Source: Phycisphaerales bacterium (lineage in GTDB: Bacteria; Planctomycetota; Phycisphaerae; Sedimentisphaerales; Anaerobacaceae). From it: a DNA stretch of 48,698 nucleotides. The notes under the pieces are model-generated. The model worked only from the letters and a program-made list of their open reading frames with translations. It had not been told where the DNA came from and ran no database searches. This document shows positions 43,901-48,698 of this stretch, in pieces (position 1 is the stretch's first letter; the number at the start of each line of letters is the position of its first letter). The stretch lies in NCBI GenBank assembly GCA_003141275.1, contig PLLM01000089.1:323-49020 (forward strand), given 5' to 3'. Made by a program: the position numbers and the translations under genes.

Positions 43901-44488
43901 GCCGGCGATGGGTATCTTACAGCCTATTTTAATGAAAATCTGATTCTGATAGGTGACCAGAGATTTGACAGTAATCAGCCGCACGATTCAGGTCAGATAA
44001 TGGTTGGCGATTTAATGCAGGATTACAACTGGCTTACATTTAGACTCGACCCGATAGGACAGGAACAGGCAAACATATCTATTTCAAATATCGAAATTGG
44101 AACGATTACAAATCAAACAGACTTAAATGAGGATTTGATTGTGAATTTTATAGATTTTGCAGCCTTTGCGAACAAATGGGCTATGCAGGATTGCAATGAA
44201 AGTAATGGCTGGTGTCAGGGCTGCGATTTCGACCAAAATGGCGATGTTGATGTTAATGATATGGTTGTCTTTGCCGCTAATTGGCTTTGGAAACCCCCGA
44301 AACACATAAAAACCGATTTGAACTTCAGCGGAGCGGTTGACTTTATCGATTTTAGCTTATTCGCCAATCATTGGTCCAACGATTGCAATAGTCCCGACTG
44401 GTGCTATGGCAGTGATTTTGACAAAAGCGGCAAAGTTGACATGCTCGACTTGGCGACCTTCGCCAGATACTGGCTGGCCGGGAAATAA
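40952..44488 (+). CDS. Secreted GLUG-repeat / alpha-beta hydrolase / dockerin protein
   Basis: 1178 residues. Signal peptide about 1-25 (FILSLAAILTLAAGSAFG). Residues about 100-560 carry about 16 GLUG units (G-G-L-V-G-x-N...I-S-N-C-Y-S-T-G-x-V-S-G), usually surface beta-helices. About 655-870 is an alpha/beta hydrolase: NKLIVLVHGW (oxyanion His-Gly) and nucleophile elbow AHSAGSA (about 752), like lipases and acyl hydrolases. From about 1055 two dockerin-like pairs follow, each D-x-N-x-D...D-F..FA..W. A perfect GGAGG (40939-40943) stands 8 nt before ATT (40952) with no ATG nearby; an in-frame TTG at 40937 overlaps the RBS. So AUU initiation, or an ATG lost by mutation, is likely. Confidence 0.85.
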   Translation: MKTGTTFILSLAAILTLAAGSAFGAYSGGTGEPNTPYQIANKDDLLALAANTADYGKCFILTANIDMQGQVFTKAIIAADTDLNSTFHGTVFTGTFDGNGHKIAHFTINGNDYLGLFGCISSGGSVKNLGLENCSVSGSDYVGGLVGANGGNIDSSITNCYSTGFISGSSYVGGLVGLNYVSITNCYSIGTVSGSSYVGGLVGSSNHYGISITNCYSTCQVSGSSIVSGLVGRNCSSISNCYSTGTVSGSSDSQYIGGLVGINSADSQLVTGSISNCYSTGTVSGGSNSFYVGGLVGANGGTISNCYSIVSVSGDSNSSEVGGLVGDNGHGIVSNCYSMGTVSGGSNSFYVGGLVGANNGGTISNCYSTGTTSGSGCVGGLVGYKWAGNISNCSSTGQVSGTSDVGGLVGGGAGGSITNCHSTGQVSSPSGGGGGLVGYNGGGGGISSCYSTSTVSGGSNSGGIGGLVGYNEWGNISNCYSTGTVSGNYGVGGLVGINDGSVSNCYSIGAVSGQSDIGGLVGINYRLDQINNCYSTGMVSGTEYVGGFVGYHYFDGWYPDVFSGNFWDIQTSGQTVGIGNGASDGVSGMTTSQMKTLSTFTSAGWNFANVWNIIEGQTYPFLRGVGWSASQPPADPPAPNIPPIGERIEPNEPGKNKLIVLVHGWVPLLDFGWITPGKETDWPIEMSNALWDMIHSGQIDSSWTVLPWGWYDRALQYSPDLALVEGIEQGKLLADSIADPNNPNKWQHVHFIAHSAGSAVIAAAASELVYQRLKGKFSGTIHLTFLDPYTPLGEENTYGMTLGANDWADNYYTVDRWGNWNLSTWSDTLFRWTSKDFKYAHNVNISEKDPGLNYHDFPHQWYYATITGNYPNNGNLGDDNLFEGRRYGFPRSREAGESNWLESLGLPENVTIGAPLLRDKVLKATKKVTQSLAESYIKANKPGAVSNVGGILQMFTQSPVWAHIRVEMPQMTNYIKFTYQFDGAGDGYLTAYFNENLILIGDQRFDSNQPHDSGQIMVGDLMQDYNWLTFRLDPIGQEQANISISNIEIGTITNQTDLNEDLIVNFIDFAAFANKWAMQDCNESNGWCQGCDFDQNGDVDVNDMVVFAANWLWKPPKHIKTDLNFSGAVDFIDFSLFANHWSNDCNSPDWCYGSDFDKSGKVDMLDLATFARYWLAGK

Positions 44489-44495
44489 AAGCAAA

Positions 44496-44548
44496 TAACC
44501 CCACCATTGTCCGCCGCGAGGCGTCGAGACGAAGTGGCGGGGCTAAGT
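44496..44548. repeat. REP-like hairpin, reverse orientation, enlarged loop
   Basis: Minus strand TTAG-CCCCGCCA ... TGGTGGGG-TTA, with a nested GC-rich hairpin in the loop. It lies between the convergent hydrolase and nitroreductase genes and may end both transcripts. Confidence 0.6.
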
Positions 44549-44577
44549 ATTTTTCTGTGAGAAGAACCAATCCAACC

Positions 44578-45291
44578 TTATTTCGGATATCCTATTGTCT
44601 GAGCCACGATTATCTGTTCGGGCTTAACTTTAATGGTTTCGCCGAATTTTTTCTGGTCAACCATTCCCCGGACTACTGACGCCAGACCCTGCGACGCACA
44701 ATACAAATAGACGTTTTGAACCATACAACCCACTTCAACATCTCCCCAGATTTTTCGTTTTTCTTCCGGGACAGGGGAAGGTGCGGGCGAATCTTTCGGA
44801 TTCCTGAGGGTAAAAACGTAAACCAGGTTCACCGGCGCGATGAATACGAAATCCTGCATCCCTGCCGATTTTCTAAAATCGCCTTTCGCGACGGGTTTAA
44901 GCTCGTGTTTCGCCGCATCATATAAATAGACGCCTTCCGGCAGCACCACGTAAATGTCAACGCAATATATTCCCATCGCCGCGGGCGACGTGCGTTTGCC
45001 ATCAGGCCTGTTTGTGCCGTCAGCCGACCAGAGCAGGTCAGACAACTGTTGCAGGGTGAGCTTCTTATCTGAGATATCTCGCGTTGACTTTCTTTTCTTC
45101 AGCGCCTGCATTAAGGAAATTTCCCCGTTCAAATCAGGCGGATTAAGTTTGATTACGCCGTCCGCCTCCAGCGAGACCTTGTCCGTTTCGGCAATCGGCT
45201 GCGCGGTGTTCGCGTCTTCTGAAAAACTAACATTAGTAACGCCCAGCAAACCCATGGCGGGCACGGCCTTCAAAAACATTCTGCGATTCAT
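44578..45291 (-). CDS. SagB-type nitroreductase-family oxidoreductase with Tat signal
   Basis: 237 residues. N-terminus NRRMFLKAVPAMGLLG matches the twin-arginine signal (R-R-x-F-L-K), so a folded, probably FMN-bearing protein is exported. The nitroreductase fold begins near residue 55: LMQALKKRKSTRDIS, LSDLLWSADGTNR, TSPAAMGIYCVDIYVVLPEG with YLYDAAKHEL, then IWGDVEVGCMVQNVYLYCASQGLASVV and a final IIVAQTIGYPK. This is the SagB-like branch, whose members act as FMN dehydrogenases or oxidoreductases of unknown substrate. Start 45291 has GGAG 6 nt upstream. 14 bp after ahbAB in a three-gene operon with ahbD. Confidence 0.85.
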   Translation of the reverse strand: MNRRMFLKAVPAMGLLGVTNVSFSEDANTAQPIAETDKVSLEADGVIKLNPPDLNGEISLMQALKKRKSTRDISDKKLTLQQLSDLLWSADGTNRPDGKRTSPAAMGIYCVDIYVVLPEGVYLYDAAKHELKPVAKGDFRKSAGMQDFVFIAPVNLVYVFTLRNPKDSPAPSPVPEEKRKIWGDVEVGCMVQNVYLYCASQGLASVVRGMVDQKKFGETIKVKPEQIIVAQTIGYPK

Positions 45292-45305
45292 AATATTCTC
45301 CAATC

Positions 45306-46367
45306 TTAATATTTTTCGGCGGGGTAATCCGCCTGCGGCGGATAAAATCCCGCCCTACAATACCCGCACCCAATTCTATCCGCCGTGGGGAGCAGTTGCC
45401 ACTTTTTCAGGCCTTGCGACCTTACAAACCTTTCTACCACTCGCCAAATATCTCTCATATCCCGGCCGTGCATCATCCCGAAGATATTATAAGGCCAGCC
45501 TTTAAATCTTTTTCGCTCGTAGCAATGACTGACAATTCCCAGTGCCGCTAATTTCTCGCCGATTTTAATCGCCCGCGATTTTTTTGCTTTGCAGACAAAC
45601 ATCGCGTTGGCGGTAAAGCTCAGCTTATTATGATTTACCATTGCCCCAAGCCGATTGATTACCCCGCTATGAATCATTTCGGCAATATGTATCAAAGCAT
45701 CGTAATTTTCGAACGCATCTTTACCAAGAAAATTGAACGGCCGTTTAACTACTTTTAATCCCTCTTGCAATCCCTTTAATATCTGCTCATCAATAGAGGA
45801 CAGCCCTTCGACTTTGCTCAGGGCAGGCGGACAGCGTTCAGCGTTCAGAGGGCAGCGATAGCGGGCAGGCCCGTTCGACAAGCTCAGGGCAGGCAGCAAT
45901 CGTTTTCCGCCGCTTGTTGCGTCGAAACGCGCATCTAATTTGAAAACCCTTTCAACGGGCAAAGTATTGAACCTGACCCCGAAATGCTTCGATAATTTTT
46001 TCAAAATCGCATCGATATCTCTTTGCGAATCCGCCCGAAGGGTAAACCAGAGATTGTAATAATGCTCTCGCAGATAATTATGCGAGACGCCCCGTAATTT
46101 ATTAACAGCGGAGATGACCTTTTTTAAATCTTCCTGCTCGATATGGGCCGCGACGAGGGTGCTTGCCTTACCAATCGCCCGCCAGTTTATCGATACGCCG
46201 AGACGCCTGATTACGCCGAGTTTGATGAGTGCTCGTGTGCGTTCGAGGACTTTTGCTTCGCTGCTTTTGAGAATGCGGGCGATTATCGCGAATGGTCTTT
46301 CGGCTATCGGCAGGCCGATTTGCAGCTCGTTGCACAGCCGCTTATCAAATGCCGAGAGATTGTTCAT
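45306..46367 (-). CDS. ahbAB: Siroheme decarboxylase, AhbA-AhbB fusion
   Basis: 353 residues. Two Lrp/AsnC-like halves: about 1-155 (LCNELQIGLPIAERPFAIIA, then GVIRRLGVSINWRAIG and NLWFTLRAD) like AhbA/NirD, and about 192-340 (ILKGLQEGLKVVKRPFNFLG, GVINRLGAMVNHNKLSFTANAM, CYERKRFKGWPYNIFGMMHG) like AhbB. Separate AhbA and AhbB form the heterodimer that decarboxylates siroheme to 12,18-didecarboxysiroheme in alternative heme synthesis; here they are one chain. The linker about 158-190 (LPALSLSNGPA, PPALSKVEGL) is encoded by dispersed repeats, and so is the last stretch (GFYPPQADYPAEKY). RBS GAGG 9 nt before the start, 2 bp after ahbD. Confidence 0.87.
   Translation of the reverse strand: MNNLSAFDKRLCNELQIGLPIAERPFAIIARILKSSEAKVLERTRALIKLGVIRRLGVSINWRAIGKASTLVAAHIEQEDLKKVISAVNKLRGVSHNYLREHYYNLWFTLRADSQRDIDAILKKLSKHFGVRFNTLPVERVFKLDARFDATSGGKRLLPALSLSNGPARYRCPLNAERCPPALSKVEGLSSIDEQILKGLQEGLKVVKRPFNFLGKDAFENYDALIHIAEMIHSGVINRLGAMVNHNKLSFTANAMFVCKAKKSRAIKIGEKLAALGIVSHCYERKRFKGWPYNIFGMMHGRDMRDIWRVVERFVRSQGLKKWQLLPTADRIGCGYCRAGFYPPQADYPAEKY
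45804..45895. repeat. Paired dispersed repeat inside the AhbA-AhbB linker
   Basis: Two CTTCGACTTTGCTCAGGGCAG / GTTCGACAAGCTCAGGGCAG-type units around an AGCGTTC-rich centre. It codes only for the linker between the two enzyme halves. Confidence 0.8.
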
Positions 46368-46369
46368 TG

Positions 46370-47440
46370 TCAGCGTCCTCGTTTAGGCACATATCCGCAA
46401 ATGGGGTCGCCGGCCAAGTAGCTGCCCATCATCGTCATTGCCCGCGCTTTGCAGCCGCCGCAGACCTCGACGTATTCGCACTCGCCGCATTTGCCTTTAT
46501 ATCCTGCGGTATCGCGGATTTCGTTGAGGAATTTCGATTCGCGCCAGATTTTTTCGAAGTTATAGTTATTATCAACGAGATTACCCGCCGGGACATCGAG
46601 GAAGCCGCAGGTCTGGACGTCGCCTTTGAAGCTAATAAACCCGAACCCCTTGCCTCCCATACATCCCGTGCCTTCGGCAACGAGTCCCCGCGCCTTTGCC
46701 TGCTCGCAAATCCTGGCGAATGCGGGTCCGCATGTGACGCGGATGTCGATTTCCTTTTTGAATTTTATGCGGAGCAACTCGTTGAGGATATATTCGTATT
46801 GAATCGGGTCGAGGACGGCGTCATCCATTTCCGTGGCCCGGCCGGTGGGGACAAGCATAAAGGTGTTGAAACATATAGCGCCGAGACGTTTGGCAAGTTC
46901 GGCAATCCCGACGATTTCGCCGGCGTTTTGTTTGTGTATAGTGGTATTTATCTGGAAAGGCATCTTCGCTTTGCGAGCCAATTCCGTCGCTTTAATCACA
47001 GTGTCGAAGGCGCCGGTAGTATCGCGGAAATGGTCGTGGGTCTCAGCAGTGGCGCCGTCGATACTGAAGGACAGCGCCGAGACGCCGGCTTTTTTGAGTT
47101 TGGCTATCGAGTCGTCATTGAGAAAATAGCCGCAGGTCGCCATCACGACGCGAAGGCCCTTTTCTTTGGCGTATTCGATAATCTCATACAAATCGGGGCG
47201 TTCCATCGGCTCGCCGCCTGTTAGTATCAGGATGGGCTTGGCGAACTTTGCTATCGAGGCGATTATCTTTTTGCACTGCTGGGTGGTCAGTTCTTCGCCG
47301 CCCTGAAGCCCGGCGTTTGCCCGGCAATGCTTGCAGTAATACCGGCACCGCCTTGTTACCTCAAAGGCAATAAGGTGGGGCTTGGTTTGGTCCTTCGTAG
47401 TTCGCATTTTGCATTTTGTCTTATGAGGTTTGGCAACCAT
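46370..47440 (-). CDS. ahbD: Radical SAM heme synthase-type protein AhbD
   Basis: Radical SAM/SPASM enzyme of about 356 residues. C-x3-C-x2-C cluster motif CRYYCKHC near the N-terminus, TGGEPMERPDL (SAM-binding), then SFSIDGATAETHD and the C-terminal cluster ligands CGFLDV, CGECEYVEVCGGCKARA and a final CGYVP. The TGCMGGKGFGFISF-x-G-x-VQTCGFL block is characteristic of AhbD, which decarboxylates iron-coproporphyrin III to heme; a related radical SAM maturase is less likely given the adjacent ahbAB. AhbC is not present in the window. The start is uncertain: 47440 is used; TTG 47476 and ATG 47407 are alternatives and none has a clear RBS. First gene of the operon. Confidence 0.85.
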   Translation of the reverse strand: MVAKPHKTKCKMRTTKDQTKPHLIAFEVTRRCRYYCKHCRANAGLQGGEELTTQQCKKIIASIAKFAKPILILTGGEPMERPDLYEIIEYAKEKGLRVVMATCGYFLNDDSIAKLKKAGVSALSFSIDGATAETHDHFRDTTGAFDTVIKATELARKAKMPFQINTTIHKQNAGEIVGIAELAKRLGAICFNTFMLVPTGRATEMDDAVLDPIQYEYILNELLRIKFKKEIDIRVTCGPAFARICEQAKARGLVAEGTGCMGGKGFGFISFKGDVQTCGFLDVPAGNLVDNNYNFEKIWRESKFLNEIRDTAGYKGKCGECEYVEVCGGCKARAMTMMGSYLAGDPICGYVPKRGR

Positions 47441-47547
47441 AGCGATAACTTTAGTCGATTGGGCAGGGGCAGTCAACGGTCCGCGGACAAAGTGTGCAAT
47501 TTTGCGTTTTGGGATGTTAAATTTGCCGGGAAAATTGCCGAAAACAA

Positions 47548-47576
47548 TTGACAGAGTAGTGCGTAAACATTACAAT
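47548..47576 (+). promoter_or_regulatory. Sigma-70 promoter of ilvB
   Basis: TTGACA, 17-bp spacer, TACAAT. Predicted start near 47583, giving a leader of about 130 nt before ATG 47713. Confidence 0.65.
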
Positions 47577-47600
47577 TGAGCAAAATTACGGGATTATAGC

Positions 47601-47669
47601 CGGGCCTGTAACTTCGTATGGGCAGGTTAACCCTGTGGTGGGGTTGACAGGTCTTATGAAAGAGGCCCG
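47601..47669 (+). promoter_or_regulatory. Structured leader of ilvB, possible attenuator
   Basis: CGGGCCT (47601-47607) can pair with AGGCCCG (47663-47669). CCTGT, overlapping the first arm, can instead pair with ACAGG (47647-47651), and AACCC/GGGTT pairs inside. These foldings exclude each other. A nine-codon frame (47618-47647; MGRLTLWWG) lies in the loop. No match to a known riboswitch or T-box is recognised; function is inferred only. Confidence 0.35.
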
Positions 47670-47712
47670 AAAAGCTGTAATTTGCCGGAATGTGTTGCGA
47701 AAGGAGTATGTA

Positions 47713-48698
47713 ATGAAGTCCGATTCCTCACGGCCAGTCGATTCGGCTGGAAAATCCTCGATTCTAAAATCTGGCGCTGATATAGCTGTTCAGGCACTTA
47801 TTGACCAGGGTGTTGATACGATGTTTGGCTACCCTGGCGGGGTGATATTGCCATTTTTCGATAAGCTGTATGATGCGCCGATTCGTTTCATAATTCCGCG
47901 ACATGAGCAGGGCGGGGCGCATATGGCGGACGGATACGCGCGTGCGAGCGGGAAGGTCGGCGTGATAGTCGCGACGAGCGGGCCGGGGGCGTGCAATCTG
48001 GTAACCGGGCTTGGGACAGCGATGATGGATTCGGTTCCGCTTGTCGCTATAACGGGACAGGTTCGCACGGACCTGATTGGCAATGACGCATTTCAGGAGG
48101 CCGATACGACGGGTATCACGCGGCCTGTTACTAAATACAATTGCATAGTCAAGGACGTAAAGGACCTTGCGCGGACGATTAAGGAGGCGTTTTTTATCGC
48201 CTCGACGGGAAGGCAGGGGCCGGTGGTTGTTGATTTGCCGGTTGACGTTCAGGTCGCGAAGACCGAGTATGACGCCGGGGTCGAGATGAGATTGCCGGGG
48301 TACAAACCGAAGATAAAGGGACATTTACGCCAGGTATCGATGGCGGCAGAGGCGATAAACAAGTCCGAGAAGCCGGTGCTTTACGTCGGCGGCGGTATTA
48401 TTAGCGCCAACGCCGGCGAAGAGCTGCGCGCCCTTGCGAAGAAGGCGCATCTGCCGGTAACAATGACGCTGCTGGGTTTGGGCAGTTACGACCAGAACGA
48501 GGCCGAATCGCTGGATATGCTCGGAATGCACGGGACCGCATTCGCGAATTACGCGGTGCAGGAGTGCGATTTGCTGATAGCGGTGGGCGCCCGGTTCGAT
48601 GACAGGGTAACGGGCAAGGTCAAGGCATTTGCGCCGCACGCGAAGGTGATACATATCGATATTGACCCGGCGAGCATAGCGAAGAACGTTCGGGCGGA
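47713..48698 (+). CDS. ilvB: Acetolactate synthase large subunit (3' end outside window)
   Basis: First 328 codons of the thiamine-diphosphate enzyme for branched-chain amino acid synthesis. After a 20-residue extension, the PYR domain shows MFGYPGGVILPFFD, RHEQGGAHMADGYARASG with the catalytic Glu (about residue 68), ATSGPGACNLVTG and FQEADTTGITRPVTKYN, and QGPVVVDLPVDVQ. The middle FAD-type domain begins with KPVLYVGGGI, and the frame is still open at the window end. The biosynthetic (not catabolic AlsS) type is indicated by the FQE-x-D and TKYN blocks. RBS AAGGAG 8 nt before ATG 47713; the ATG at 47708 is followed at once by a stop. Confidence 0.95.
   Translation, partial: MKSDSSRPVDSAGKSSILKSGADIAVQALIDQGVDTMFGYPGGVILPFFDKLYDAPIRFIIPRHEQGGAHMADGYARASGKVGVIVATSGPGACNLVTGLGTAMMDSVPLVAITGQVRTDLIGNDAFQEADTTGITRPVTKYNCIVKDVKDLARTIKEAFFIASTGRQGPVVVDLPVDVQVAKTEYDAGVEMRLPGYKPKIKGHLRQVSMAAEAINKSEKPVLYVGGGIISANAGEELRALAKKAHLPVTMTLLGLGSYDQNEAESLDMLGMHGTAFANYAVQECDLLIAVGARFDDRVTGKVKAFAPHAKVIHIDIDPASIAKNVRA

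Noticed and set aside
45306-46367. Lrp/AsnC transcription regulator
   Set aside because: The fold is shared, but the paired halves, the RRLG/NRLG and YNLWFTL blocks and the ahbD neighbour fit siroheme decarboxylase.
46292-47224. 310-codon plus-strand frame opposite ahbD
   Set aside because: Antisense of the radical SAM gene, which has all cluster motifs; the plus frame has none.
47764-48324. Minus-strand frame opposite ilvB
   Set aside because: Antisense of the acetolactate synthase, which shows the catalytic Glu block on plus.

Overview
The window looks like a chromosome segment of a planctomycete, probably class Phycisphaerae. This is an inference from three things: secreted proteins with dockerin-like tails and GLUG or RCC1 repeats, an alternative (siroheme-dependent) heme pathway, and very abundant short intergenic repeats that also run into coding sequence. 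Most genes are bacterial housekeeping genes of medium GC. Three blocks stand out as probable later arrivals.

Layout. 1-3.3 kb: the end of mcsB (protein arginine kinase) and dnaK, the latter behind a perfect sigma-54 promoter match. 3.33-5.31 kb: a single-gene cassette (RCC1-like secreted protein with a frameshifted dockerin tail) between two copies of the last 21 bp of mnmE. 5.3-9.4 kb (minus): mnmE, yidC and a phosphoesterase. 9.5-15.4 kb (plus): lptB-def-fmt-rsmB, a TPR lipoprotein and tilS. 15.4-24.7 kb (minus): hisC-hisB-ispF-cysS-ruvC-ruvA-ruvB, but hisC and hisB are separated by a 3.3 kb AT-rich plus-strand block (Sel1-repeat protein, small Cys protein, FRG-domain protein). That block is bounded by inverted repeats and preceded by a 10 x 20-bp tandem array. 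24.8-30.5 kb (plus): alkaline phosphatase lipoprotein, a large secreted GH16-like protein and a HEAT-repeat lipoprotein. 30.5-32.2 kb: an HNH/AP2 endonuclease and about 1 kb of palindromic repeats.

32.2-36.3 kb (minus): an AT-rich three-gene module made of a Rad50-like ABC ATPase with a CPFC zinc hook, a 62-aa protein and a 126-aa protein. It is driven by a consensus promoter of which a near-identical second copy lies in front of the next gene upstream, a 172-aa conserved protein of unknown function. This is the best candidate for an undescribed (possibly anti-phage) system. 36.3-40.6 kb (minus): mtnA, carrying two in-frame repeat insertions, and uvrA. 40.9-44.5 kb (plus): a GLUG / alpha-beta hydrolase / dockerin protein that seems to start at ATT. 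44.6-47.4 kb (minus): an operon of heme synthase-type radical SAM ahbD, a fused ahbA-ahbB siroheme decarboxylase and a SagB-type nitroreductase. 47.5 kb to the end (plus): promoter, structured leader and 5' part of ilvB.

Repeats and gene ends. Many minus-strand genes (ruvA, ruvC, ispF, hisC, mtnA, uvrA, ahbAB, the HNH gene) have their stop codon inside or within a few bases of a dispersed repeat, and mtnA and ahbAB carry repeats inside the reading frame. Together with the mnmE 3'-end duplication, this makes gene 3' ends the main landing sites for foreign DNA in this genome.
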